DNA of 64,000 nucleotides from Fremontodendron californicum (Eukaryota > Streptophyta > Magnoliopsida > Malvales > Malvaceae), in the NCBI GenBank assembly GCA_030761205.1, contig JAULJL010000029.1:1371501-1435500 (forward strand), in the 5' to 3' direction. The translations under genes and the position numbers were made by a program. Numbering within the stretch: the stretch's first letter is position 1; each line of letters opens with the position of its first letter. Positions 1 to 11,609 of the stretch are shown here, piece after piece. The notes below the pieces were generated by a model. That model did no database searches. It was not told the origin of the DNA and worked only from the letters and a program-made list of their open reading frames with translations.

Positions 1-1225
1 ATTGTTCCATTGGACCGAACTTGGATATCATAACTATATGATATTAATATCATAACTAGATTCAATCCGGGCTCAAGTCGACCAAATCCATTAACACTTT
101 TAATTTAAACTTCAAGCATTAAAAAAAGAAAATTTTAGGTTCCATTTGTTAGAACAAAAGAACTTAAACAACATCAGAAATATGCAGCGAAGTTTGATAA
201 AAACTAAGAATTTTTTTCCCTGTTTTGTTGGAAGATTTTTAAAATATTTATAATTTTTTAAATTAAATTGATGATCATAAATAAATTTAAATTTGATCAT
301 ATTAAATAATCACTATTTATTTAAATAATTTTTCTATATTTTAATATATATTAATATCAATATATCATCTTTTATTAATTATAAAAATTAAATATATAAA
401 AATTATTTTATTTATAAATTACATAATACAATTGCATAAGTGTTATTTATTTCTAAAAACATTTACATCTTATTTTCTAACATATGTTTTATTTATCATA
501 TAAAAATATATTAATTTTCATGTTATCAAATTCTATTAACGATGATAATATAATTGTGAAATAAAATCATCATTTAAAAAATAATCTCAAAACAGATTAT
601 TTTTATTATTATTAATAAATTTAAATTTAATAAAATTTTATTCATGTTGATTTTTTTTTTTGAATTTTTCCTTTTGGCTAAATTAATGAGCTACTAACCT
701 ATTTTTTATATTTTATTTTGCCTATTTAATTTTTTAATATAAAAATAATAAATGAACAATAATAAAATAAAATTGTGGTTTGTATTTCATCAATTTATTA
801 TTTTCTAAAATATTATACAAAATCAAAAACCCCAAAATATTATAATAATTAAAATTTTGAAAATTTGAAAAATAAAGAAAAAAACCATCGAGGGTCGACT
901 GTGGGTCAGTGTGTGAGAAATTTGAGAAATCCCTAATTTTTTTTTTTTTTGAATTGAGACATTTGTTTTATTTTTGTTTTTTTAATTGTTCAAAATGTTG
1001 TTTTATTTTTTATTGATTTATCATAAATATTTTGAACAATTTAAAAAATTTTAACCATGTCTTAAAGAGGACACATGTCATACAAAGAAGTCATAGAGTC
1101 AATCTTATATATTTTTTAGATTTTAGATTTAGATATATATTGCAGTAAGATAAGATACTCGTCACCCATCTCTTCTATCTTTTTTTTTTTTTTTTCTCAT
1201 TTTTTTTCTTTAACCTACCTTCATC
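1..1225. other. AT-rich intergenic sequence
   Basis: Very AT-rich spacer with short homopolymer and TA-rich runs. No reading frame with recognisable protein similarity was seen on either strand, and no RNA gene was recognised. Confidence 0.6.
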
Positions 1226-1501
1226 TAGACCTACTCAAAGGTCCTGTAACCCGCCCGACCCATATTGGGCCCAGCCTAGGCATATATATTTTTTTATTTA
1301 GGCCAGTCCGACTCGAATCACTGTTTAATTAATAAAAAAAATATATTTAAATTTAATTATATAAATTTTTTTAATTTATTATTATTATTTGAATAGTAAC
1401 CAGAGCCGACAGGTTGGCCCGAGCCCTCCAAGAACCGACCCTGAGTAAAGAAAATTGAAAATTTCTGGGACGCGACCCGACCCGACCCATGAACAGGTCT
1501 A
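1226..1501. mobile_element. Short hAT-like MITE
   Basis: The ends are inverted and similar: the left begins TAGACCTACTCAAAGGTC and the right, read on the minus strand, begins TAGACCTGTTCATGGGTC. The interior is rich in CCCGACCCGACCC-type sequence, as in many plant hAT MITEs. The flanking 8-mers CCTTCATC and CCCTCGTC match at 6 of 8 positions, and both differences are transitions, which fits an aged 8-bp hAT TSD. It is non-coding. Confidence 0.5.
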
Positions 1502-1789
1502 CCCTCGTCTCTTTATTTTTTTATTTATTTAAATTTTATCCTTTATACATGAAATTTCAAAATTATTTTTGACAAATAAATAAATTCATTTCCTGTCTTC
1601 AAAAGGACATGTGTCACATGACTAAGAGGTTTTGTAGCCAATATTATATATACTAAAATTCTTCTCCCATTTCGCTGGGATCTTGTTAAAATTTATAAAA
1701 TTGTAATTAAATTAATAATCATAAATAAAGTTAACTTGAATCATATTAAATAATTATCATTTATTTAAATAATTTTTTATATTTTTAAT

Positions 1790-2660
1790 ATCTCAAGTAA
1801 ATGAATTTAGAGTTAAAATCGAATCACTATGACAAATTATGTAAAATATGAGATGAATTGAGACACGAAACAAATACAACATGAGAAAATAATTAAAACA
1901 CTACACGAAAAATAACATGAACACGACACGAATACACGAACGTGTAAAAATCTATATAAAACAAATTATTAACGCGTAAAAATTTATAATACTTTGAACA
2001 TATCAAAAAATAATACGAACACACAAATTTTTCTTTAAATTGGATCACTATGAAAAATTATGCAAGATATATCATGAATTGAGACAAGACACGATCACAA
2101 AAAATTTTCTCTAAATTGAATCACAATGACAAACTATGCAAAATATAAAATGAATTGAGACACGAAACGAATACAACAAAAGAAAAATAATTAAAACACA
2201 ACACGAAAAATAACATGAACACGACACGAATACACGAATGTGTCAAAATATACATAAAACGAATTATTAACTTGTAAAATTTATATAAATTTATAATACT
2301 TTGAACACACAAAAAAAATAAAAAAAAATAACATGAACATAAACACGTCATGAACATACAAATTTTTCTTTAAATTGAATCACTATGATAAATTATGCAA
2401 AATATGTCATGAATTGAGATACGCACGAACACACAAAATTTTCTCTAAATTGAATCACAATCACAAACTATGCAAAATATGAGATGAATTGAGACACAAT
2501 ACGAACACAACATAAAAAAAAATTAAAGCACAAACGAAAAAAAATATAAACACAACACGAATACACGAACATGTCAAAATATACATAAAATAAATTATTA
2601 ACGTATAAAAATTTAGAATACATTGAACACATAAAAAATAACACAAATACAATACGCAAA
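1790..2660. repeat. Degenerate 'cacgaacacgacacgaa' repeat block
   Basis: Sequence built on cacgaacacgacacgaa and cgaattattaacgtgtaaaa recurs about every 300 bp: the attattaac segment lies near 1967, 2262 and 2594. The same family appears at 33480-34500 and, inverted, near 30170-30380. Small minus-strand open frames here are translations of the repeat and resemble no protein. I do not know the class of element it comes from. Confidence 0.6.
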
Positions 2661-2697
2661 TTTTTCTCATGTTTTTTCTCTTTCATTTCTTCCCTCT

Positions 2698-2880
2698 TTC
2701 ATTTCATTTTTTTTTATTTTTTTTCTTTCTTTCCTTCCTTTTCAAAAAAAAAAAAATCAAGTGTCATCTCCTATGCAATTTGTGTAATTTCATTTCATTT
2801 TTTTTATTTTTTTCTTTCTTTCCTTCCTTTTCAAAAAAAAAAAAAAAATCAAGTGTCATCTCCTATGCAATTTGTGTAAT
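2698..2880. repeat. Tandem duplication, 91-bp unit
   Basis: A pyrimidine-rich, then A-rich, then tcaagtgtcatctcctatgc segment occurs twice in tandem (2698-2788 and 2789-2880). The copies differ mainly in homopolymer length. No coding content. Confidence 0.75.
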
Positions 2881-2907
2881 AAAAAATAGAAAAACCCTTC
2901 CTTCACA

Positions 2908-2936
2908 GTCCGTGATTTCCTTTTGAAATCACGGAC
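2908..2936. repeat. Perfect 12-bp inverted repeat (hairpin A)
   Basis: GTCCGTGATTTC, a 5-base loop, then GAAATCACGGAC: a perfect 12-bp stem. A second hairpin with a closely related arm lies at 3370-3398, and the pair may be the ends of a small palindrome-ended MITE. Confidence 0.7.
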
Positions 2937-3369
2937 GGTTGTCCACCATAAATTTCATAATTAGTTTTGATTCTCCATGAATAAATTCTGTTTCAATATG
3001 AATAAGTTCTGATTCAATAGCATTAAGCTAATATTAAATAAGAAAAAAATATTTACTTAATGTTAATTTCTTAATATGGTATATTTTAAAAATTCATGTG
3101 ATAATATAATTTTTAAAATTTTGTTTAGATAAATTATGTGTGTGCTGACATGGAACATAGTTTTTTTTTTTTCTTCTTAATTACAGTAATTTATATTTTA
3201 TAAAAAAATAATTTATAAAATTAAAAAGTGAAAAACAAAGTAAAAACTTTGGTGTCTCATTTAATGAATTAAATAAAATTTAAAACTTTAACCTTTCAAC
3301 TAAAAAAAAAAACATTACCCAACTATGCAAGTTTCCGGTTTCCTCTCAAAAAGCTTGCCACTACAATTT

Positions 3370-3398
3370 GTCCGTCATTCCATCTGGGAATGACGGAC
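3370..3398. repeat. Perfect 12-bp inverted repeat (hairpin B)
   Basis: GTCCGTCATTCC, loop ATCTG, then GGAATGACGGAC: a perfect 12-bp stem. The arm differs from hairpin A at two positions (GTCCGTgATTtC against GTCCGTcATTcC). Confidence 0.7.
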
Positions 3399-4102
3399 TG
3401 TTACCTAAGTCAGGTCCTAAAAAATATATTCTATAGATGTTAGATATGCTAAAGATACCCCTAAATTTTTTAAGTTTCTTGAAATGCCTTACTGTCCTTG
3501 CATCATTATTTAAAAAATAAATGCATATTTATGTTTGGCTCCCATAAATTTTTTTAAAATTTTTGAAATATTTTGTATCATTATTTAAAAATAAAGTATA
3601 TTTATGTTTGACCCCTCCAATTTTTATTTTTTTTTAATTTGATCTCTTGTAAAATTTGTAATTTGATTTGATAAATTTGATAACATTTTTTGTTTAAACC
3701 TTATTTATTATTATTAACTTTATTCTCTCTCTTTATCTTTTTAATCAATCAAATATGTATATTTACGTTAATTATTAAATTAATATTTTTTATTCTATGC
3801 TTATAAGGAAAAAATAAAAAGTTAAACCATTATAATATTTAATATAAATTATACATTTCACTTATTTTACTTTTTCTAAATGTATATGTAATTTTTTTTT
3901 ATTTTGCAATATTAAATAATTTTATACATAGACTATAATTTTTTTGATATTGAGACTTTAATTCTTATTAAATTTTTTACATATGCAACATGAATTATAA
4001 TATTTGAAAACTGAAATTTTTTATTTATTATAAGGAATTTATATATTATTTTTAATTTAAATATTATATATAATATTTAATTTAATTTAATTTTTTTCAT
4101 AC
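3399..4102. other. AT-rich intergenic sequence
   Basis: No gene, RNA or clear element was recognised. Sequence is dominated by T and A runs. Confidence 0.5.
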
Positions 4103-4373
4103 TAAAATTGTTCATGAGTCGGGTTAAGCCGAGTTAGGATAGCAAAAAAATTTGCTTGCCAAAAGCCCAATCCAACCCATCTAAGCCTTTAAGTCCCTTT
4201 TTTTAATATTAAAAAATAATCTTTTATATTTTATTTTTAAGATATTTGATAATTAAAATTAAATAAAAATATTTTTAAAATTAAAAATAAACCGAGTCGT
4301 GCGCAGACTTTAAAAACTTATTCGGACCAGACTTATCGAGTCAGACGGATAATCTGACTTTTGAGCATATCTA
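4103..4373. mobile_element. Probable old hAT-like MITE
   Basis: The left end TAAAATTGTTCATGAGTCGG resembles the reverse complement of the right end, TAGATATGCTCAAAAGTCAG. The flanking 8-mers TTTCATAC and TTTTATAA match at 6 of 8 positions. The interior has short 'cgagtcg' stretches like other hAT MITEs in the window. Degenerate, so tentative. Confidence 0.4.
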
Positions 4374-4750
4374 TTTTATAACTTTTATTTTAATATATAT
4401 ATATATATCGACCCCTTTATTATTGACTTCGCCTTGAATACAATCAAAATAATAAAATATAGTAGCAACTGTTTGTTTAATCATTATTAAAAGGTGTATC
4501 CTTGAACTTCAATTTTAATAAAAAAGAAAGTGAGTCCTTGAACTTATATCCTTGTATTATAGTCTTATTCCATGCTGTGGCCAAATAATGAGGTCTTTAT
4601 TTTACGTGGCTCCTTGTTATCTGATTCCAACAAACTATAATTTAGAATGATTTAGGGTCTATTTGATTTTACAAAAAGTTTTTGTTAAATATGATAATTA
4701 AATTAAATTTCGAAAAGTGAAAGACAAGTAATTCTAAATGTAGTTAAAAT

Positions 4751-5059
4751 TAGAGATGTTCTTGATATGAGTGATCCGTCAGACTCGAGGGTTGGACTTT
4801 AGACAAGATTTTTTAAGTTCAAGATCAACATGTGAAAATATTTTAGAATTAATTAATTATTTTTTATTAGTTTTAATATTATATAATTAAAATTATTAAA
4901 ATATTAAAATAAAATAGTTTTTAAGATTTTAATATTATATTAAATTTAAACTAAACAAGCTTAAATGAATTTTCATGAGCGGTTCAAGTTGAGTTTTGCA
5001 TAAAAATAGAGGTGTCAGTCGGGCTTATTTCATTTTACCATGATCCATGTACACCTCTA
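4751..5059. mobile_element. hAT-type MITE
   Basis: It starts TAGAGATGTTCTTGAT and ends ...ACACCTCTA, whose reverse complement begins TAGAGGTGTACATGGAT. The flanking 8-mers GTTAAAAT (4743-4750) and ATTAAAAT (5060-5067) match at 7 of 8 positions, as expected for an aged hAT TSD. Non-coding. Confidence 0.6.
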
Positions 5060-5991
5060 ATTAAAATATTATAAACCATTTTAACATTTTTGAATTTATA
5101 AAAAGTTAGATATCATCCTTATTTCAATAATCAGTTATAATGTAAAAATAAATATAGAAAATGAAAATGTACCCAAAAAATATAGAAAATGAAAAATATA
5201 TTTTAAAATTAAATGGGTCTTTAGTTACTATCTACATAGAGACTTTATAAGACTTTATGAAAATGAAAAATAAAAAAGTGTGAATAATTAAACATTATTA
5301 TCCAACTTGAAAAAGTGAAATTTTATATGCTGTGGTAATAAGACTTCTCTTTTGATAGATAGGCAGTAAAATTTTATAACTTTACAAATGAAATTAAGAG
5401 ATTAACACATATTTTATTTTTTTTAAATTATTTTTTATAAAAATATGTATCATCTTATTAATCTTTGAAATTTAAAAATTTCATTAGAGGTGGATGAGAT
5501 GATTTTTTTTTTTTTTTGTTTTTAATCGATGTATTATAATTTTATATAAATTCTCAACCAAAAAAAAAATTCTTATATTTTTTTTATTTCGACATAAATT
5601 ATAAATATTAACATAACTACATTAGACATAATTGTTAAAACTTTCTATTGTTTTTTTTTTTTTTTTTTCTGACAATATGATACAGCAGAAGAAGATGCTA
5701 ATTGGATGATTTGTCTTGAGGAGCATTTCAAGGCTCCTTTGTCTATAACTTTCCATTTTCGTTTCTTTTCAGCTGAATGTATTAAGAAAAGGCAAAGCCA
5801 TTGATCAGAAGGAAATGAACGTTCGGCTAAATAAATAAAACAACAGGGTATAACAAATTAAAGAAGTTTACATCATTTTTAGCAAGCATCTTACATAGCG
5901 GCATTAAGCAACAGTCATGAAAATGGCAGAACTGATTCCAGTAAATATAAGTTCCTGTCTCTCAATTCCTGCTTCCAGCAACATTTCATGG
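5060..5991. other. Intergenic sequence downstream of the GH81 gene
   Basis: AT-rich with long T runs (for example around 5650). No gene recognised. It lies beyond the likely polyadenylation signal of the minus-strand glucanase gene. Confidence 0.5.
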
Positions 5992-5997
5992 TTTATT
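5992..5997 (-). terminator. Candidate polyadenylation signal of the GH81 gene
   Basis: AATAAA on the minus strand, about 30 bases past the stop codon of the glucanase ORF. Position and sequence fit a plant near-upstream poly(A) element; no transcript evidence. Confidence 0.4.
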
Positions 5998-6024
5998 CAA
6001 TTCAATATAATAAAACAAATAAAG

Positions 6025-8211
6025 TCAATGACAGTAGTGAGTAAACCAGCAATATTTCCCCTCAGCACCATGTTCATTTTCAAGTCCATCACCCCTACTG
6101 TGAACCCACCACAACAGATTAGTAAGTGAATTCCCATCATCAAAACCATTCAGCTTTCTTATCTTTTCCAAAGCATTCTCTTTCTCATAAATTGCTTCCA
6201 AGGCATAAACAAACCCTTTCCATCCCTCTCCTACTCCTTCCCTTTCCAGTGCTGGTAATGTCCAGTTCACAAGCTCTCTAGTAAAGCCAATATCAGAGAA
6301 CAAAACTTCACTGATAGGCAATACGGGTAGCAACTGAATTCCAAGCCTGCACTCTCTCCATTCAGGAGGAGCAAACCAAAGGCCACTGTCCCTCTTGTTA
6401 GCCCACAAAACTCCTACCACTCTGTTCTCTCTTGTGAATTCTTCTTCGTACAGATTGTCTCCCTCTTTTACATGCCACCATGTTTGTGCTGCTTGAATCT
6501 CCATTGCTGTAAGTGTTGATCCAGTTGCAACAAGATGAGTGTCTCCATAGGCTAACCCCATCAGTGCAGCAGAATAATATGCATTCACTGCTTCACTAGT
6601 GCTTTCTTGATTCCTTCCATCTGCAAATTCAGTCAACCCTCCAGCCCAAGAATGCAGTTTATACAAATCAAAACACCTCAAACGCGGATAAATTGAATTT
6701 TGCCGCCTGCCTAAGTTCATAAAGTCTGCCACAAGTGAATAAGCTTGAGGCTTATACCTCCTTCCCCATGCCGGGTCAATCTTGGCCAAGACAGCTATCG
6801 CATAAAGGAAGTAACCAAGATGATAATGGTGGTCATTGTAAACTCCAAAACCAAAATCTGCCCCTGAATCAGCTGACCCTTGTTTAGTTACAATACCACC
6901 CCATTTTGATTCATACAAAAAACCATTCCCATTAAAAGTCCCATCCAGCCATGGTTCAATTGTATCCTTCAAGAACTTCCTTATTGCTGGAATCACATCA
7001 AGAAAAGACACTTCTTCAGCAATCAAAGCCAACCTTGCTGCTCTTGCAATCAACTTCCCATAAAAATAAGATGATGTTGTTGTTATAGCCGATGAATTCA
7101 ATGCCTCAACATCCTTAGAAAGAGCAGCTACAACCTCAGGATATGATTCTTCTTTAACCCCTTTAATAGAATGCCAAGTTACTGAAACTTGGTGTGGTTT
7201 CAACACCCATGAATCACCAACGATACCAACAAGCTCCCCATCAATACTTTTATACTTAAAATTCTCTAAAACCTTAACATCACAACAATCACTAGATAAA
7301 ATATTAAGATGAAGTGGATGTGCAAGCATAAGCAAATTCCCCCACCCTTTCTTTTCCCATTTATATTCTAAACAAAATGGTTTAGTTAAAACTGCATCAC
7401 CTGAGATTGGATAGCAGGAACTGAACTGATCAAGGATGGATTCATATGTTGGATCAGAATCTGGCAGTAAAGCTATCCGAATAATACCCGAAAACCCACC
7501 AGAAGTGATCAAAGAAAGACTATGATTCAAACTGATGGCTGAAGATGTATATATAAGCCAAGTTTGATTGTTGTTAAGCTTAACGGTATGCTTGGTGAGT
7601 GAAGTATTTGAAGAAAATGAGAGAATTGCATGAATCGTAGAGATTGATATTGGAGTATTGCCTGTTACAGAACAGGTTAAAAAGGGACTACCTCGAACAA
7701 GAAAGAAGCGGAGGTTTGAAGATGGGAAATCTAAAGTAAGGCTTAGATCACTGTAAGAAGAGATTATATGGTTTTTTTGTGAAGTTGGGCTGGTTTTATC
7801 TGTTGCAAAGATGGTTAGATCAGAGATAAAAATTTGGTATATGAAAGAAGAGTTGTGGAAGTGAGATGGGTAGGAGATAGAAAGGGAAGAGTCAGCTGAT
7901 TTGATGAGATACGGATGGATGTATTCAGGTTGGTCGCCATTTTTGAGAGTAAAGTTTTGGAAGAAAGAGTTTGTAGGGAGAGGAGAAGAGAGGAGGTATG
8001 GGGAGAAGAAAACGGAAGGGTCAGAGAGAACTGAGGATTGTACTTTGGGGAAGAGAAAAGGGTGGTTTTTTGGGGGGTTTTGAGGTCTTGGGGGAGACAT
8101 TGCTGGAGATGGCGATGGCGGTGGTGATTTGGGGGGTTTACAAGGTTTTCTAGGCTTTTTAAAGGGCTTTGTGATTAGGGCCTTGACTTTTCTCTTGAGT
8201 TTTTTCAACAT
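6025..8211 (-). CDS. GH81 endo-1,3-beta-glucanase (glucan endo-1,3-beta-D-glucosidase)
   Basis: Uninterrupted 728-codon frame, close to the usual length of plant glycoside hydrolase family 81 proteins, with no intron needed. Family 81 enzymes cleave internal beta-1,3-glucosidic bonds (callose, laminarin, fungal wall glucan) by inversion. The N-terminus (residues 1-50) is basic and proline-rich with no obvious signal peptide. A beta-rich region follows, then the C-terminal helical catalytic part. Visible family motifs are the DFGFGVYNDHHYHLGYF block with Asp460, and NQESTSEAVNAYY with Glu536 and Glu540, which fit the conserved acid/base region. The start chosen is the first ATG of the frame; the next in-frame ATG lies well inside the conserved part of the N-terminus. 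Likely roles are callose turnover or defence against fungi, inferred from the family. The gene stands alone with mobile DNA on both sides. Confidence 0.93.
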   Translation of the reverse strand: MLKKLKRKVKALITKPFKKPRKPCKPPKSPPPSPSPAMSPPRPQNPPKNHPFLFPKVQSSVLSDPSVFFSPYLLSSPLPTNSFFQNFTLKNGDQPEYIHPYLIKSADSSLSISYPSHFHNSSFIYQIFISDLTIFATDKTSPTSQKNHIISSYSDLSLTLDFPSSNLRFFLVRGSPFLTCSVTGNTPISISTIHAILSFSSNTSLTKHTVKLNNNQTWLIYTSSAISLNHSLSLITSGGFSGIIRIALLPDSDPTYESILDQFSSCYPISGDAVLTKPFCLEYKWEKKGWGNLLMLAHPLHLNILSSDCCDVKVLENFKYKSIDGELVGIVGDSWVLKPHQVSVTWHSIKGVKEESYPEVVAALSKDVEALNSSAITTTSSYFYGKLIARAARLALIAEEVSFLDVIPAIRKFLKDTIEPWLDGTFNGNGFLYESKWGGIVTKQGSADSGADFGFGVYNDHHYHLGYFLYAIAVLAKIDPAWGRRYKPQAYSLVADFMNLGRRQNSIYPRLRCFDLYKLHSWAGGLTEFADGRNQESTSEAVNAYYSAALMGLAYGDTHLVATGSTLTAMEIQAAQTWWHVKEGDNLYEEEFTRENRVVGVLWANKRDSGLWFAPPEWRECRLGIQLLPVLPISEVLFSDIGFTRELVNWTLPALEREGVGEGWKGFVYALEAIYEKENALEKIRKLNGFDDGNSLTNLLWWVHSRGDGLENEHGAEGKYCWFTHYCH

Positions 8212-9546
8212 TTCTTTAATTGGTTGGTGGATGGAAAGTGGGCGGAAACAGAGGTAGTTTGACTGTGTTTTGTTTTGTTTTGTGGTATGAAAGAGGTGGC
8301 CCCAAATGAGGGCTTGTTTTGATTACTAGTTTATTTCTAAGGGACTTGGCTTAAAGGCGATGTTGAAGAATGGCAACATCAAAAATGGAGGGGAGAAGAT
8401 AAGGAAGGAAGAAGGGTTAGATTGGAAGTTAAGTAGGGAGGGGAAGGGGGAGGAAGAAGATGAATGTGGGGTTGTTTTGTTGAGGATTGCAAGCTATGCT
8501 AACATTATTGTTTTTTGAAATCTTAGAATCTGTAAACCAAGTATCAAACCCAAAGGAAGGGATAATAATCATTCAATGCTTAAGAGGCAAGCAAATGGAT
8601 AGAATTTGAGACATATTCCTGCGTTAAGATTTCTGCATTGCACATTCATATCTTCATTCAACACGGTTTTAAGTTTAAACACTTGCAAGCAAGGAAATTG
8701 GGGTGAAGTTTTCTTATCTTTAGGAATTTAAGTTTTATTTATTTATTATTATTATTATTTTTTAATATGAGAAGTTATGAAATAGTTCGACCCAGAATCC
8801 GACCCAACCCAATTTGACGATAACAAATCAACAATCCAAGAGCGGCGAACCTGAATCCGAATGATCCGATCTTAAATTAAGTACAATTTTATTTTTAAAA
8901 TATTAATTTTAAAAAATAAACGAATATAATATAAATTATTAATTAATAAAATTTTATAATTTTAAATTATTCTTTTACTAATACAACTTTATATATTTTT
9001 AATATTATATTTCTTAATTATAATTTAAAAGAATAAAAAATAAATTTTAAAAAAAAATAATTAACAATAAAATTATATGTTATATTACTTATTTTAATCT
9101 TATAATATAATTTAAAATGATTTAATATAAATTATATATTTTAATTCTCATGGGTATGCATATAATTTGTAATAAATTATATAATTTTTATAGTTATAAA
9201 TATTATTAAAAATAAATTTATTATTTTTAATTTTATAAGTATAATCTTTTGTCATGCAATTTAGAATACAATACATAAAATAGATCATTGATAATGATAT
9301 GCATATTTTATCTTAATGATTGGTATATTATGTTATAATAATATCTTATTATATAATTTAAATTAAAATATATAATTTCTTATCGTTATACATGTTTTCG
9401 AAAATAAATATGTTGTTTTTAATTTATAATGTATAATTTTTTAAGTCTTATCATATGTTTTTTTAAAAGTATATAAAATATATGTCATTGATATGTGCAT
9501 CTTATTATAATGATTAGTACATTACATTATAGTAATACCTTATCAT
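8212..9546. other. Intergenic sequence upstream of the GH81 gene
   Basis: The first 300 bases hold the presumed promoter and 5' leader of the minus-strand glucanase gene; I could not place a TATA box with confidence. The rest is AT-rich spacer with a short patch of cccgacccaaccc-like sequence near 8790-8860 that may be a MITE remnant. Confidence 0.45.
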
Positions 9547-9551
9547 GTGAT
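9547..9551. repeat. Target-site duplication GTGAT (left)
   Basis: Identical to the 5 bases at 18850-18854 that follow the other LTR, which sets both element boundaries. Confidence 0.93.
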
Positions 9552-11595
9552 TGATGCACCCAAAAGAGTGTATCTTATTTAACCTTGCACTAAAAAGATC
9601 AATTGTAAGTATAATGATTAGCAAGGGTCGAGTCCTCAGGGATTGGGTTTTAATCTATGAGTTATTAGTTTATAACTTACGTTCAAAGAGAACAATAAAA
9701 GAAAAGGGGTTTTTGAAGCCAGATTTAAACTAAAGTAAATAATAAGAATAAGATGCAAGGCGGTATAACCAGCCAATAAAAATATATATACTAAATTAGG
9801 CGGTATAACCAGCCAATAAAAATATATATACTAAATTAGGCGGTATAACCAGCCAATAAAAATAAAACAAAGTTAATATACAAATTAGGCGGTATAACCA
9901 GCCAATAAAAATAAAAATACTTTTAAAAATAAGCAAACTAGAAAAGTAAGAAAACAAGTAAGTAAGAAGAATCAAATATGAAAAATATGGTTAAGGTTTC
10001 ATTCTCCACCACTAGACATCATTAAGAATCAATTTCAGATCTATCAATATCAACCAACTATCAAAGTTAACAACCGTAGATAACAACAAGCTCTGTTATC
10101 CCAATCTTTCCTTAGTTTGTCGTTAAATAGAACAAGCTCTCTATTTAATCTCTAACCATTAAACAACCTAGAATAAGCTCTCTAAATTCAATTTAATGGC
10201 AGCTTTATGATGAGAAAGATAGGTTGATCTAAGCAACAAACACATAAGCTCGGATTGTTCAACTTAGGTTATGTTCCACTTTGCAATTATTGAAAACTTG
10301 ACCATAATCATTAATCACAAATTGCCACTTATGAATAGGAAATCAAGACAATTACACGGATCAAGACTCCTAGACTAGCAATAGATAATTATCAAGATCT
10401 ATCTAGTTGTACACCTAAATAAATCAAGACAACATCATGAACAATTCTTGTAGAAGAACATAAGCAATTTTGATAGAAAATTAATGATAGATAGAATCTG
10501 AAAATCAATCACAAAACATGTCTAGGGCTTTGAAATCACCCTTAACCAAATAGAAATTTAGCCTAGCATAGGCATTGTAAACATAAACATAAAATTAAAG
10601 AGAATCTAAGAAGGAAATAAAAGAAAGAAAGAAGAAGAAGAAAATAAAGAAAAAGAAAACTAGAGAAAAGAAAGAAGAAGAAAACTTAGAGAATTTTATT
10701 ACAATGGCTAATATCCTACCAATGTACAATATGATCCTCTACAATCATCCAAGGCCCTCTATTTATACACATTTTGGAGGGCTAAATGACAAGAGACAAG
10801 CTTTACAAATTTCAAAGGTAGGTATAATAGGTGGGTGCATTTTTCTAACAATTTTCGTCATATTGTAAGACCATTTTGATCAGCCAACTTGATGGTCGAT
10901 TTTGTCAATCTTGGAGGCCTGATCTGATCACATGGTCTTCTAAAAAAAATGTTCCCCTATGAGTTACTGATTCATAGCCGTTGGAATCAGCTCATTTGCT
11001 GATGTGGAGAAGAAGATATGGGCAAAATACGAAAATAGGTCAGCACAGACGTCATTGCACATCAGCCAACTTGATGGTTGATTTATTCAATATTGGAGGC
11101 TTTATCTGATCACATGGTCTTCTAGACAAATGTTCCCCTATTAGTTAGTGATCCATAGCCGTTGGAATCAGCTCATTTTCTGATGTGTATCGGACGATAT
11201 GGTCAAAATACGAAAACTTCTCAGGACAGACGTCATTGCACATCAGCCAACTTGATGGTTGATTTCGCTAGGGAAAACGACTCCGTTTCAAGAAGTGTAA
11301 AAGATGAAAAAGATAGATATGCCTCTTATCTTTGCACGGTTAAAATTTCAGCCTTATTGCTTTAGTGAAACTCCAGATATAGCTGATATGGCAAAAGGTG
11401 TCAGAACTGGAACTGAACTGGATTTGCCCTTAATTCTAGTAATCTGAAATCACTCAAAGAAACTTGTGAAAAACACCAAATTACATAAAAATATAAAAGA
11501 TCATAAACACAATTAGACTAAACAATAATAACTCGTATTTGACACAAAACAATAATAAAACATAACTAAAAACTATATAATTATACGAGTTATCA
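9552..11595 (-). repeat. 3' LTR of the cargo-carrying retrotransposon
   Basis: 2044 bp, near-identical to 16856-18849. It carries one extra copy of a 40-bp repeat compared with the other LTR. On the minus strand it reads TGATAACTCG...GGGTGCATCA, the usual TG...CA form. Short open frames inside (for example near 11162-11365) occur in both LTRs and look like chance frames. Confidence 0.94.
9758..9925. repeat. 40-bp tandem repeat in the 3' LTR (four copies)
   Basis: Units begin AGGCGGTATAACCAGCCAAT at 9758, 9798, 9838 and 9887 (spacings 40, 40 and 49). The 5' LTR has three (17062, 17102, 17142), so copy number changed after or during the last insertion. Confidence 0.9.
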
Positions 11596-11609
11596 CACCC
11601 CCACACTTA
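11596..11609 (-). other. Polypurine tract (PPT)
   Basis: On the minus strand, TAAGTGTGGGGGTG directly abuts the 3' LTR start (TGATAACTCG). Position and sequence fit the primer site for plus-strand DNA synthesis in Athila-like elements. Similar G-rich tracts occur at about 12494, 13139 and 15487. Confidence 0.8.

Noticed and set aside
2121..2686. Phe/Cys-rich minus-strand ORFs (and 34110-34608)
   Set aside because: Translations of the 'cacgaacacg' repeat; no independent coding signal.
5917..6129. Plus-strand ORFs over the glucanase gene (also 7901-8083)
   Set aside because: Antisense shadows of the GH81 coding frame.
8768..8880. Patch of cccgacccaaccc-like sequence as a MITE
   Set aside because: No inverted partner or TSD could be found.
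9551..9733. Short ORFs inside the LTRs (also 11162-11365, 16855-17037, 18416-18619)
   Set aside because: They lie in LTR sequence, have no family similarity and recur only because the LTR is duplicated.
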